A DNA stretch of 64,000 nucleotides from Cronobacter turicensis z3032 (GCA_000027065.2 FN543094.1:1-64000); one strand, 5' to 3'. Shown: positions 1-8,531, numbered from the stretch's first letter. Numbers and translations: made by a program. The notes: generated by a model not told the origin, from the letters alone.

Positions 1-2
1 CT

Positions 3-167
3 CAAGTGTACAGTGTCATTGAGAATAATATCTTTTTAAGTGGTGGGTATTTTTTATACGGGCCTGATGAACGCAGGCAGTACCATCGTGAAGAGCAACT
101 AAACGAGTTTTCGATTACCGAAGTTAATTTTGACCCTCACTGCGGTAAGTTTTTAATGTTCCTTTAA
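3..167 (+). CDS. 3' end of an unknown gene, cut by the window edge
   Basis: An open frame enters from the left edge and stops at TAA 165-167, leaving 54 residues rich in Tyr, Phe, Glu and Asn and ending in GKFLMFL. No family is recognised. The DNA is much more AT-rich than the genes that follow, suggesting acquired DNA. The start lies outside the window. Confidence 0.45.
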   Translation, partial: QVYSVIENNIFLSGGYFLYGPDERRQYHREEQLNEFSITEVNFDPHCGKFLMFL

Positions 168-174
168 ATATTTA

Positions 175-375
175 TTGGTCGCGGTAGCTGAGTTTTCAAA
201 GAGTGATTATCTTGTTGATACGAGTGGCATATTATCTGTAACGAAAACAGATAGAGCAAAAATAAGCGACATTCTTGATTTAAAACTCTCTTCTGATTCC
301 GCGGATATTAATGAATCCTGCGATCTTTTGTATGCGATAATAATAACAAATAAGTGGCAATCAAAAGATCAATAA
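175..375 (+). CDS. small AT-rich ORF of unknown function (66 aa)
   Basis: The frame opens with TTG at 175, eight bases after the preceding stop, and ends at 375. There is no ATG start and no clear ribosome binding site, so it may be a broken continuation of the upstream gene rather than a gene of its own. The predicted protein is acidic and soluble with no signal peptide or recognisable domain. Low GC links it to the upstream fragment. One possibility is an orphan immunity-type or decayed accessory gene, but nothing in the sequence proves this. Confidence 0.3.
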   Translation: MVAVAEFSKSDYLVDTSGILSVTKTDRAKISDILDLKLSSDSADINESCDLLYAIIITNKWQSKDQ

Positions 376-551
376 AATAGAAAATATTTGATGAAAAATA
401 TTCGTATTTACATTGTTCATTGGATGAAGTTTCTATCTTCCATCAATACATTAACGCGCTGACTTTCACTTAACCGCCCTAAAACTGATTCTTCCGCCCC
501 ACGCTAAGGTATCATGGTCCAAAACAGGCGATTAAACACAGAGCCCAACCC
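376..551. other. intergenic, AT-rich to GC-rich transition
   Basis: Only very short frames are present. Composition changes from AT-rich to GC-rich at about position 450, marking the right edge of the AT-rich fragment. No repeat or attachment site is visible. Confidence 0.4.
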
Positions 552-1175
552 ATGAACCTTCTCCTTATCCGCCATGCTGAAACAACATGGAACCGCGGCG
601 GATTCATTCAGGGACGTCAGGACAGCGCGGTGACGGCCCGTGGAGTACATGAAACCACCGCGCTGATAACCGCTCTGGCGCACGAATTCCCCTCGGTTGA
701 TATGGTGTATACCTCGCCTGCGGGCCGCGCGCGCCATATGGGTAACGCCATCGCGAGCCATTTTCGCTGCCCACTCTCTGTTGAGCCGCTGGTACAGGAG
801 CAGGCGTTCGGCGATTACGAAGGCCTGTCGCGGGTGCAGTTACAGCGTGATGATCCAACCAGCGCAGAGGCGCTGTTCTCGATGGATGCCGCATTCACAC
901 CGCCCGGCGGTGAATCGCTTGCGTGCGCCGCGCAGCGTCTGTTGTCTTTTATTCACCATAATCTTGCCGCAACCCAAAACACGACCTGCTGCGTCGTGAC
1001 GCACGGGCACATCCTTCAGGGCGCGCTGGCTATTCTTAAAGAAGGCACGCCGGATAACTTCCCGCGCTATGCGCAGCCGAACGCCAGCTACGCGCGCTTA
1101 ACGCTTACGGCAGACCGCTGCGACGTCATTCAGTGGGGCATCGCGACCCATTTGCGACACCTGTCACAAACGTAA
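552..1175 (+). CDS. histidine phosphatase family protein (phosphoglycerate mutase-like)
   Basis: A 207-residue cytoplasmic protein of the histidine phosphatase superfamily. The catalytic RHG-type motif is LIRHAETTWN near residues 5-14, where the His is the phospho-acceptor. The second catalytic His is in VVTHGHILQG near residues 148-157, and a conserved Glu lies in the FGDYEGL stretch. The family dephosphorylates sugar phosphates, nucleotides or cobalamin precursors, and the substrate here cannot be told from sequence. It stands alone with no operon partner. Confidence 0.85.
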   Translation: MNLLLIRHAETTWNRGGFIQGRQDSAVTARGVHETTALITALAHEFPSVDMVYTSPAGRARHMGNAIASHFRCPLSVEPLVQEQAFGDYEGLSRVQLQRDDPTSAEALFSMDAAFTPPGGESLACAAQRLLSFIHHNLAATQNTTCCVVTHGHILQGALAILKEGTPDNFPRYAQPNASYARLTLTADRCDVIQWGIATHLRHLSQT

Positions 1176-1189
1176 AAAACCTTCCCGTC

Positions 1190-1206
1190 CTTAAGTCTTC
1201 CTTAAG
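1190..1206 (+). promoter_or_regulatory. PmrA (BasR) box upstream of the COG4705 gene
   Basis: CTTAAG-TCTTC-CTTAAG is a perfect direct repeat matching the PmrA box consensus (C/T)TTAA(G/T)-N5-(C/T)TTAA(G/T). A -10-like TATAAC follows at 1215-1220, eight bases after the second half-site, the geometry expected when the box replaces the -35 region. The ATG of the next gene is 61 bases downstream. Confidence 0.65.
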
Positions 1207-1266
1207 ATTAATCCTATAACTTCACTCTGGATCCTGCCCCTGTCGGGCCGTACCGGAGCACACTTT

Positions 1267-2034
1267 ATGCAAAACAATACCTCTGCGCTCAGCAAAGTTC
1301 CTGCCGTCACCGCCGCGTTCTGGCTGACGAAAATCGCCGCGACCACGCTGGGTGAAACCGGCGGCGACGCGGTCACGATGTCGATGGATCTCGGTTATCT
1401 CACCGGCACGCTCATCTTCGCGGCGATCTTCCTTGCGGCGGTGTTCGTGCAAATCCGCCATCACAGCTTTAATAAGTGGATCTACTGGTTCACGGTGGTC
1501 GCTACCACGACGGTCGGCACCACGCTTGCGGATTTCGCTGACCGCTCATTAGGTATCGGTTATCTCGGCGGTACGGTGTTGTTGAGCAGTCTGCTGGTAC
1601 TTTCGCTTCTGGTCTGGCGCGTGACGTGCGGCACCATTGCCGTGGATTCGGTAAACAGTGTGCGTACCGAGAGTTTCTACTGGGTGACGATAATGTTCTC
1701 CCAGACGCTCGGCACGGCGCTCGGCGACTGGACGGCAGACAGCGAAGGCTTCGGTTACGACGGCGGCATCCTGCTGTTCGTGGGCGCCCTGGCGGTTATC
1801 TGGCTGGCGAGCCGCTTTACCTCGATTTCTCGCACCGTGCTGTTCTGGGCCGCGTTTATCCTCACCCGTCCGCTGGGCGCGGTGGTGGGCGATTTCCTCG
1901 ATAAACCCATCGCCAAAGGCGGCCTTGAGCTCAGCCGTTACGGCGCATCCCTTACACTGATGGGTCTTATCCTGGTCTGCCTGTGGGTGTTCCCGCATCG
2001 CGCGGCGCTGAAAAAACGCACGCCGGTATTCTGA
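1267..2034 (+). CDS. COG4705-type multi-pass membrane protein with four internal repeats
   Basis: A 255-residue inner-membrane protein with about eight hydrophobic segments. It is built from four diverged repeats, each a helix with a T-x-G-x-x-x-(A/G)-D core: TTLGETGGDAV, TTVGTTLADFAD, TLGTALGDWTAD and RPLGAVVGDFLD. Each repeat is followed by a Gly-rich helix (LGYLTGT, IGYLGGT, FGYDGGI). This matches the uncharacterised COG4705 family, whose biochemical role is unknown. The PmrA box upstream suggests induction by Fe3+, low pH or low Mg2+ through PmrAB. A role in envelope adaptation is inference only. Confidence 0.8.
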   Translation: MQNNTSALSKVPAVTAAFWLTKIAATTLGETGGDAVTMSMDLGYLTGTLIFAAIFLAAVFVQIRHHSFNKWIYWFTVVATTTVGTTLADFADRSLGIGYLGGTVLLSSLLVLSLLVWRVTCGTIAVDSVNSVRTESFYWVTIMFSQTLGTALGDWTADSEGFGYDGGILLFVGALAVIWLASRFTSISRTVLFWAAFILTRPLGAVVGDFLDKPIAKGGLELSRYGASLTLMGLILVCLWVFPHRAALKKRTPVF

Positions 2035-2046
2035 TTTTTTCTTCTC

Positions 2047-2069
2047 ACCCGCGGCACGCGCCGCGGGTT
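2047..2069 (+). terminator. terminator-like hairpin after the COG4705 gene
   Basis: A 9-bp perfect stem ACCCGCGGC/GCCGCGGGT encloses the loop ACGC, 12 bases after the stop codon. The downstream tract is CT-rich rather than pure T, so termination strength is uncertain. Confidence 0.55.
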
Positions 2070-2145
2070 CTCCTCTCTGCGTTTCCCTTCATAACGGTTG
2101 CCCTGTGCCGTAAACTGTCTGTTAGTACACATGCAGGGAGCTCAA

Positions 2146-3204
2146 ATGACACACTACTGGTGGAAAGATTTACACGATCGTAACGACGCCTGGCTGGGGC
2201 TTGCGCTGACGGTAAAAGGCGAAACGCCTCCAGGCCTGGCGCTGGAGATGCTGAGCGGGCATCACGGACGCATGGCGTTGCAGCTGCGCGGCGAAACGCT
2301 TTTCTGGGCCTCGATGCTGAAAGATTATTCCGGCGTCTGGCTCGTCACCAACCGTGAGCATCCCAATCAGCTCAATCTGCTGCCGCCGGTGCGCTCCGAA
2401 GACATTGAAGCCATTAAGCGCAAGGGCGACGCGGTGTGGACGGGCGAGTGGTGCCGCTACTTCGCGCGTCAGTTGATGGATTCTCCCGCGCCGCTGCTGG
2501 CGCCGCGCGACTGGCTGTTGCGCCCGATGCTGCCCGCGAAACGCCAGTCGTCATACCTGCGCAACACCACGCCCGACATCGACCAGTGGTACTTTAAAAC
2601 GCCCCCCAGCGCAGGCGACTGGGGTGTGGACTGGGCGCTTTACGGCGAAGATTTTCGCTCGCTCACCGCCCCGGAATATGTCCGGCTGGTGGACTGGTGG
2701 TGGGGCGGTCATCTGCTGATGGGCCGTTACCCGATTGACCCGCACGCCGGGCGCCTCAAGTGGTGGCGTAAAAAATGCCGCGAGGGCGCGCTGCCGCCGG
2801 TGCTGGTCTGGTATGTCGCCGGGCTGGCGTCCTATGTAGTGCTGGATGGCCATTACCGTCTGCACGCGGCGATGGAAGAGGGCATCCCGCCGTCATTCCT
2901 GGTGCTGAGCGAATTCGCCGAGCGGGAATTCCCGGCGGACGAGGCGCAGCGCGAGCGGGTGCAACGGGCGCTGGCGTTACAGCAGGCCAATAATCCGGGC
3001 TGCAATATTGACGGCATTAATCAGACGTTAATTAACCTGTGGGACCGGCGTTACCTTTACGCCGAGACGCACAGCCGCGCCACGCTCGGCAACGGCGAAG
3101 GCTGGGCGCGCGAGGTCACGGCTTACCTGCGCCGCCACGGGCAGACGGCGTATCTGGAGAACCTGCTTAACGGCACGGAAAACCCGGTTGATGACGCCGG
3201 CTAA
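2146..3204 (+). CDS. uncharacterised protein with a ParB-like DGHYR motif
   Basis: 352 residues from the ATG at 2146, which has a well-placed AGGGAG; the frame extends further upstream without a better start. The N-terminal half is Trp-rich (MTHYWWKDL, WCRYFARQL). The region near residues 225-250 reads VVLDGHYRLHAAMEEG, resembling the D-G-H-H-R core of ParB/Srx-type folds. There is no signal peptide or membrane segment. I do not recognise a characterised homologue, and the ParB-like resemblance rests on one motif. It stands alone between the COG4705 gene and a pseudogene. Confidence 0.7.
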   Translation: MTHYWWKDLHDRNDAWLGLALTVKGETPPGLALEMLSGHHGRMALQLRGETLFWASMLKDYSGVWLVTNREHPNQLNLLPPVRSEDIEAIKRKGDAVWTGEWCRYFARQLMDSPAPLLAPRDWLLRPMLPAKRQSSYLRNTTPDIDQWYFKTPPSAGDWGVDWALYGEDFRSLTAPEYVRLVDWWWGGHLLMGRYPIDPHAGRLKWWRKKCREGALPPVLVWYVAGLASYVVLDGHYRLHAAMEEGIPPSFLVLSEFAEREFPADEAQRERVQRALALQQANNPGCNIDGINQTLINLWDRRYLYAETHSRATLGNGEGWAREVTAYLRRHGQTAYLENLLNGTENPVDDAG

Positions 3205-3208
3205 AGAG

Positions 3209-3721
3209 TTATAACGCGCGCCACTTGTACAGCAGGCTCGGCGGCGTGTTATCGACATCATGAATCTCACGCACATAGCGCAGCCCTGCGTGAGTCAACA
3301 TCTCGTGCGACGCCAGGTGATTGCCGCGCACCACCGCTGAGATCGCGTCAAGCGCCAGACGCTCAAACCCATGGCGAACGGCGTGGCGGGCGAACTCTGT
3401 GGCCAGCCCCTTGTCCCCACGCCTGCGTCGCAAAACGGCAGCCGCGGTTATTAATCGCTATGTCTGCATAGCGGCGGATGCTCAGCCCACCAAAACCAAG
3501 GGTCTCATCGGGCGCAGTCGTTAACGCGATGCGCCAACGCCCAACACCATGAGCCTGCCAGTGCGTCAGCCAGCGATCCATTACGCCTTCGGCATGCGCA
3601 CGGTTCGGGTACGGCCCTGCCGGGTTAAAGGCGTTGGTCGCAGGATCGCCGTAAATCCGCAATAAATCATCCACATCCGTCTCTGTGGTCGCAGGCGCAG
3701 ATGCGCCGTCTCTCCAAACAT
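3209..3721 (-). pseudogene. GNAT acetyltransferase pseudogene with two frameshifts
   Basis: Three pieces in different frames make up a RimJ/RimL-like acetyltransferase. From the ATG at 3721, with a good GAGG site, the frame reads MFGETAHLRLRP. The sequence then continues in another frame as ATTETDVDDLLRIYGDP down to about 3430. The C-terminal part, with GLATEFARHAVRHGFERL ending in LLYKWRAL, is in a third frame and stops at 3209. The first shift could come from a short deletion between two GCGACC copies, which is inference. No single frame yields an intact enzyme. Confidence 0.75.
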
Positions 3722-4019
3722 AAGTATTTCCTCACAAGAGAGCCACCTCTGTTATAGCGCACAAACATGCATTAGATGACTCGCCATTCGGCCAGGGACA
3801 AAAACATGATGCTGAAAGACGATTTGATAGTCGAATAATCCGCCGGTTTGGTTTTGCGCAGGCGGACGTGCGACGTTAATGAAGTCTCTGAACGTTTGTT
3901 AAAAAATGGTTTATGGTTAATGCGTTAAGAGAATATATCGGGCCGACACAGGGACGCGCCGCCATCGGCCCCCTGTATTTACGCGTGTCGCCGGGCGACC
4001 ACGACCAAAAGGAGCAGTA
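3722..4019. other. intergenic region upstream of the MFS gene
   Basis: About 300 bases with no credible gene. An AT-rich stretch at 3895-3945 probably carries the promoter of the downstream transporter, but no convincing -35/-10 pair could be fixed. Confidence 0.4.
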
Positions 4020-5225
4020 ATGCGTGCGGAAGTAACCCTGCCCGTCGGGCAACAGAACAGGAATATTTTTCGTCTGGCGACGGCCCAGGCGCTTGCGGGC
4101 GCGAACTCCGTGGTGTTTTACGCGACCGGCGCGATTGTCGGTGATGCGATGGCGCCTGACCAGGCGCTGGCAACGCTTCCGCTGACGATTTTCGTTGTCG
4201 GGATGGCGGCATTGATCCTGCCTTTTGGCGCGCTTGCCCGCCGCTATGGCCGCCGCGCGGCGTTTATGGCGGGCACCAGTACCGGCGTGCTGACCGGGCT
4301 GACGGCAGCGTTTGCCGTGGTGCTGGGTTCGTTCTGGTTGTTTTGCTTCGCCGGATTCATGAGCGGCGCGTATGCCGCCGTCGCGGTTTCATTTCGCTTT
4401 GCGGCCACTGATGGCGTAGCGGGCGAACGGCGGGCGCGGGCGCTTTCGCTGGTCATGGGCGGCGGCGTGGCGGCTGGCATTGTCGGACCGATGCTGGTTA
4501 ACGGCACGATGGATCTCTGGCCGCCCTATACCTTTGCCGCCACTTACCTTGCGCAGGCGCTGGTGGCGGCGGTATCTGCGGCGGTGCTCTGGGGAGTGAA
4601 AGCGCCCGATCCGGTTGCGGCTGAGCACCAGGTGCGCGGGCGACCGCTTCGCGAGATAGTGCGCCAGCCGGGCTTCAGCCGCACCGTGTTCAGCGGCGCG
4701 GTGGCGTATATGGTGATGAACTTCCTGATGACCGCGACACCGCTGTCGATGCATATGCACGGTCATTCACTCCAGGATGCGAATCTGGGCATCCAGTGGC
4801 ATGTGATTGCCATGTACGCGCCGGGCTTCTTTACCGGCAAACTCATTACCCGTTTTGGCGCCTCGCGCATCGCGGCGCTGGGGCTTGCGATCTCGGCGCT
4901 GTCGGTGGCCGCGGGCCTTGCCGGAACGGGGGTCGGGCACTACTGGCTGCTGCTGATTTTACTGGGGCTCGGCTGGAACTTCGGGTTTACCGGCGCGTCG
5001 GCGCAAATTATCGATTATCACCGCCCGGAAGAGAGAACCCAGGTGCAGTCGCTGAATGATTTTGTGGTGTTCGGCGTGATGATGGTCGGCTCGTTTTCTT
5101 CCGGCGCGCTGCTGACGCTGGTGGGCTGGAACGCCGTACTCTGGAGCTCGCTGGTCCCGCTGGTCATCGCTATGGTTGCGCTGATGACTGAAAAACGGCG
5201 CGCCGCAGCGTCTTTAAACCGTTAA
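4020..5225 (+). CDS. MFS transporter (12 TM)
   Basis: A 401-residue major facilitator protein with about twelve hydrophobic helices. The loop between TM2 and TM3 holds GALARRYGRRAAF, the family's G-x-x-x-D/R-R-x-G-R-(R/K) signature. A central cytoplasmic loop (KAPDPVAAEHQVRGRPLREIVRQPGF) separates two six-helix halves. An AAAAGGAG ribosome site sits just before the ATG. It resembles general efflux carriers; substrate unknown. No regulator is adjacent. Confidence 0.85.
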   Translation: MRAEVTLPVGQQNRNIFRLATAQALAGANSVVFYATGAIVGDAMAPDQALATLPLTIFVVGMAALILPFGALARRYGRRAAFMAGTSTGVLTGLTAAFAVVLGSFWLFCFAGFMSGAYAAVAVSFRFAATDGVAGERRARALSLVMGGGVAAGIVGPMLVNGTMDLWPPYTFAATYLAQALVAAVSAAVLWGVKAPDPVAAEHQVRGRPLREIVRQPGFSRTVFSGAVAYMVMNFLMTATPLSMHMHGHSLQDANLGIQWHVIAMYAPGFFTGKLITRFGASRIAALGLAISALSVAAGLAGTGVGHYWLLLILLGLGWNFGFTGASAQIIDYHRPEERTQVQSLNDFVVFGVMMVGSFSSGALLTLVGWNAVLWSSLVPLVIAMVALMTEKRRAAASLNR

Positions 5226-5340
5226 CCGCCGGGCCAATAACGCGGCGTCATTCCCACCATGCTATATTGCGCCAGACGACCCACGCTGGCGCAATGCCTG
5301 TTTTTTGCCGACACTACATATTTCAAAGGGATCGATTGAG

Positions 5341-5883
5341 ATGAAACTGAGCGTGCTGTTTATCGCTTCGCTGTTGACGGCGGGCTACGCCCATGCGGCA
5401 CAGACGGTGCCTGTGGCGCTAAAAGATGGGCCGAACACGCTCGATATCAATCAGGATGGCGCGAATGATCTTATTTTCAGCGCCACCTATGACAATAATA
5501 CTTCCCACCCCAGCAGTACTCTCACGGTCTATATTCAGAAAGACCACGCCTGGCTGATTGTCCCGGTGCCGGATGACGACGGTTTTACCTGGAGCGATTT
5601 CCGGCTGTCCGCGTCGACAACTAAAATCAGCGGCTATGAACCGTATCAGGTTAATCATATTTTCTATCTGGTCAGGGCGGTGAAAATCGCTGAATCTTCA
5701 GAAAGTACGGATTTAACCGATGCCACAAAAGTGAAATTTACGCGCTACCGGATCGCCAGTAATACCGCCGATCCGGGCGTTGCGGCCTTTTTCTGGCAGC
5801 CGTCCGGCAGCTACGTGACGGACACCGCTTACAGCGATGTGGACGACGCCTTTCGCACGCTCAATATGGATAAATTCCTGTGA
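5341..5883 (+). CDS. periplasmic protein, possibly CarG-like
   Basis: 180 residues from the ATG at 5341, beginning with a classic signal peptide (MKLSVLFIASLLTAGYAHA). The mature part has an Asp-rich pattern typical of small beta proteins: LKDGPNTLDINQDGANDL, VPVPDDDGFTWSDFRLSAS and a Tyr-rich C-terminus. The L-x-x-G-x-N-T-x-D-x-N-x-D-G start recalls CarG, a carbapenem self-resistance protein, but this is from memory and the overall match is weak. It overlaps the next gene by four bases (GTGA), so the two are probably translated together. Confidence 0.65.
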   Translation: MKLSVLFIASLLTAGYAHAAQTVPVALKDGPNTLDINQDGANDLIFSATYDNNTSHPSSTLTVYIQKDHAWLIVPVPDDDGFTWSDFRLSASTTKISGYEPYQVNHIFYLVRAVKIAESSESTDLTDATKVKFTRYRIASNTADPGVAAFFWQPSGSYVTDTAYSDVDDAFRTLNMDKFL

Positions 5884-6419
5884 GGCGGCTGGCGGCGCTG
5901 GCCATACTTCTCATCAGCACGAGCAGTATGGCGCAGCAGACCGCGCCTTATCGTGCGCGGCTACAGCAGGCGCTCAACGCTCAGTCGCTGTGCCTCGGTG
6001 AAACAGCCTGGCCGGTGACCAGCCGCGCAGGCGCTGATGTCTGGCTGCATGCCAGAATGGAAGCGCTGGTGGATGCCGGGCTTGTCGTGAGCAGGCGCGA
6101 AGGCCCTCAAAAACGCTGGACGCTGACGCCCACAGGACGCGCGGAATTTCACCGGCACCACGATTTCTGCTACGGAAAAATGCGCGTCAGAACCCTGGAG
6201 ATTAAGCCGCAGCGCGATGGAATCCAGGCGATCTTTACGTATGATATTCCGGCGCTGCCGCACTGGGCTAAGACGCCCTCCCTGCGCATGGCGGATTCAG
6301 AGCTGGATAATCTCATCAGCGGGATCGATAACGTGCATTATCAGGCGGTTTTTATTCGTGAGAATAATGGCACGCTCCGGCTGGCGCGTGGCCCGGAACC
6401 GCTGGATTTACTTTACTGA
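5880..6419 (+). CDS. exported protein, possibly CpmK-like, coupled to the CarG-like gene
   Basis: 179 residues from a GTG start inside the stop codon of the preceding gene. A signal peptide (LAALAILLISTSSMAQQ) precedes a soluble domain with AGADVWLHARMEALVDAGLV and RWTLTPTGRAEFHRHHDF, a pattern resembling a winged-helix fold. The family name CpmK is recalled from Photorhabdus/enterobacterial annotation and is tentative. Tight coupling suggests that both exported proteins act together, perhaps in the periplasm. No biosynthetic genes are nearby. Confidence 0.6.
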   Translation: MRRLAALAILLISTSSMAQQTAPYRARLQQALNAQSLCLGETAWPVTSRAGADVWLHARMEALVDAGLVVSRREGPQKRWTLTPTGRAEFHRHHDFCYGKMRVRTLEIKPQRDGIQAIFTYDIPALPHWAKTPSLRMADSELDNLISGIDNVHYQAVFIRENNGTLRLARGPEPLDLLY

Positions 6420-6451
6420 TTTAACAACACCTCCTGCATCCGAGAATCAAC

Positions 6452-7147
6452 ATGACCCGGACACAACGGCTTTTAGAACTGCTCCAGCTTCTGCGATCCC
6501 ACCGTTACCCGGTGACGGCGGCGACGCTTGCGCAGCGGCTTCATGTCAGCGTGCGTAGTATTTACCGCGATATTGAAACGCTGAAAATGCAGGGGGTGGA
6601 GATCGAGGGCAGCGCGGGGATCGGTTATATCCTCCAGTCTGATTATCACCTGCCGCCGCTGATGTTTGATGCCCATGAAGTCGACGCGCTGATACTCGGT
6701 CTGCACTGGGTGATGCGCCATACCGACCCGCAGCTGGAAGCCGCGGCCCGTAATGCCGTGGCGAAGATCCACGCCATTCTTCCTGAGCATCTCGCGCAGC
6801 AGATCAACTACCCGTCGCTGATGGTGGCTCCGCCCGGCAATGAGGGCAGCCTGCGGTTTCTGGCCGATATTCGCAGCGCGATTCATCAGCGCAGAAAGCT
6901 TGAGCTGGTCTATACCGATAAAGACGGCGCCGCGTCGTCGCGCCTGGTGTGGCCGATTGCGCTCGGTTTTTTGGACGCGGTCAGGATGCTGGCGTGCTGG
7001 TGCGAGTTGCGCCAGGCGTTCCGCCACTTTCGTATCGACCGGATGCAACAGGTGACCGTCAGCGAGCAATCGTGCCCACAATCGCGCTATAAGCTGCTGA
7101 AGGAGTGGAAAAGTTCGCAAGGGATTGCGCAGGCAAAAACCTACTGA
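6452..7147 (+). CDS. YafY-type HTH/WYL transcriptional regulator
   Basis: 231 residues. An N-terminal HTH_11 domain (residues about 3-58) includes the TLAQRLHVSVRSIYRDIETL recognition region. The middle and C-terminal part matches the WYL ligand-binding family with EVDALILGLHWVMRH and IHQRRKLELVYTDKDG. The short C-terminus is usual for the YafY subgroup. It lies 56 bases upstream of a VOC-domain gene on the same strand, a common pairing, so it probably controls that gene. Confidence 0.85.
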   Translation: MTRTQRLLELLQLLRSHRYPVTAATLAQRLHVSVRSIYRDIETLKMQGVEIEGSAGIGYILQSDYHLPPLMFDAHEVDALILGLHWVMRHTDPQLEAAARNAVAKIHAILPEHLAQQINYPSLMVAPPGNEGSLRFLADIRSAIHQRRKLELVYTDKDGAASSRLVWPIALGFLDAVRMLACWCELRQAFRHFRIDRMQQVTVSEQSCPQSRYKLLKEWKSSQGIAQAKTY

Positions 7148-7203
7148 CAAAAACTGTCACTGTCGGCTGTTACTGTCATGGCTCACCACACAAGGAGAGC
7201 CAA

Positions 7204-7587
7204 ATGATTACTGCCGATATGTCTATTCTCTATGTTGAGAACGTCCTTAAGAGCGCTGAATTTTATTCCACGCTGCTCGGCTGCGAGCCGGTTGAGAAAC
7301 AGCCTACGTTCGCGTTATTCGTGCTGGATAACGGCTTTAAGCTGGGCCTGTGGTCCTGCTACACCGTAGAGCCGGTTGTGAATCAGCGTGCGCCGGTGCC
7401 AGCGGGAGAAATCGTCTTTAAAGTGCAGGCGCGGGACGAGGTCGATCATTTTTATATGCTCTGGTGCATGGAGCGTCAGGCGACGGCGATCCAGAGCCCG
7501 GTGGAACTCGATTTCGGCTATACCTTTGCGGCGATGGACCCGGACGGTCACCGTCTGCGCGTCTGCTATCTTAATCCGGAACGGTAA
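7204..7587 (+). CDS. VOC family (glyoxalase/bleomycin-resistance fold) protein
   Basis: 127 residues from the ATG at 7204, which has AAGGAGAG upstream. The paired beta-alpha-beta-beta-beta modules are visible: MSILYVENVLKSAEFYSTLLGCEPV at the start and FAAMDPDGHRLRVCYLNPER at the end. The D-P-D-G-H-R-L turn is typical of PhnB-like and resistance-type VOC proteins. The enzyme or binding substrate is unknown. It probably forms a regulator-target pair with the WYL regulator upstream. Confidence 0.8.
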   Translation: MITADMSILYVENVLKSAEFYSTLLGCEPVEKQPTFALFVLDNGFKLGLWSCYTVEPVVNQRAPVPAGEIVFKVQARDEVDHFYMLWCMERQATAIQSPVELDFGYTFAAMDPDGHRLRVCYLNPER

Positions 7588-7640
7588 GCGGGCAGCGAGG
7601 ACAACGGGCGCAGGCCCGTTTTCCTGCTTTCCAGCACGTA

Positions 7641-8531
7641 TCAGAAAAAGGTTCTGCCGAGCGGGATAATATCGCACCACTGTTTTTTATAGCTCCAGAA
7701 GTCTTTATAAATCCCGAGCGAAAAACGCATCGTCTTATTTTCTCTGGCGCACAGCGCGCGGGCATTACTCGTATTCAGCCATAACAAAATACTGCCCAGA
7801 TTCAGCGTGGTGTATTGCGGATCGTAGCCGCCGTTGATGTCATCGAAATAAATCCATGTGGGGTTGCTGCACATAAAAATAATGTCGAACGCGCACGGGC
7901 GATTATCGAGAAACAGCACGCTGCCAAAAATCAGGGGCCGCAGCGCGTCAAAGGTACGCACCAGATCCTCATGCGTAAAGCGGTAGATTTTTCCCTGCCA
8001 GCGCAGGGTGAAAAGCTCAACATACATCGTGGCGAGATCTTCAGAAGAAAAACTACTCGCGTCCCGCACCACGCCGCCCATGGCGCAGAATTTCTCAAAC
8101 TCTTTGCGGCGTTTTTTCTCCGATGTCTTCGAGATAGTCTCTTTGATATACGCGACTTTATGCTTAAGACGCCCGGAGTAGATCGTATTAACAAACGCGC
8201 CTTTATGTTGCGGCGAGAGCCGTTTGTTGGTCACCGGCAGGTAGCTGCGCTTATTCGCTCGCAGGGGAAATAACACATCATCAAAGACAACAGGATACTG
8301 CCTGTGCTGCAGGCTGCACTTCCCGTTAACCGAAAAGCAGGCGCCTGCATCGTCGTCACCGTCTTTCAGCACGAAATAATTGAGCGTCAGATTCTGCTCA
8401 CGACTTAAAAATTGCACCACATCAGGATGACAACATAGTGAGCCGCCAAGCTGATGATAAATACGCGCATAGCTGGCTGCATCGCCGCGTTGCCAGCCTG
8501 CCAGATTACCCACGACGTTTTTAAACTGCAT
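7641..8531 (-). CDS. mig-14: Mig-14 family antimicrobial-peptide resistance protein
   Basis: 296 residues from the ATG at 8531. The frame is open further upstream but that part is not family-like. Recognised from recalled Salmonella Mig-14 features: an N-terminal ARIYHQLGGSLCCHPDVVQF stretch, the central YVELFTLRWQGK and a GNAT-like C-terminal half with IYFDDINGGYDPQYTTLNLG and LGIYKDFWSYKKQWC. In Salmonella, Mig-14 is inner-membrane-associated, PhoP-dependent, and supports resistance to cationic peptides and persistence in macrophages. A near-consensus PmrA box lies about 100 bases upstream, suggesting control by PmrAB here. Confidence 0.8.
   Translation of the reverse strand: MQFKNVVGNLAGWQRGDAASYARIYHQLGGSLCCHPDVVQFLSREQNLTLNYFVLKDGDDDAGACFSVNGKCSLQHRQYPVVFDDVLFPLRANKRSYLPVTNKRLSPQHKGAFVNTIYSGRLKHKVAYIKETISKTSEKKRRKEFEKFCAMGGVVRDASSFSSEDLATMYVELFTLRWQGKIYRFTHEDLVRTFDALRPLIFGSVLFLDNRPCAFDIIFMCSNPTWIYFDDINGGYDPQYTTLNLGSILLWLNTSNARALCARENKTMRFSLGIYKDFWSYKKQWCDIIPLGRTFF

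Noticed and set aside
3915-3945. A further PmrA box near TTAAGAGAATAT
   Set aside because: Only one half-site is credible; the five-base-spaced partner is missing.
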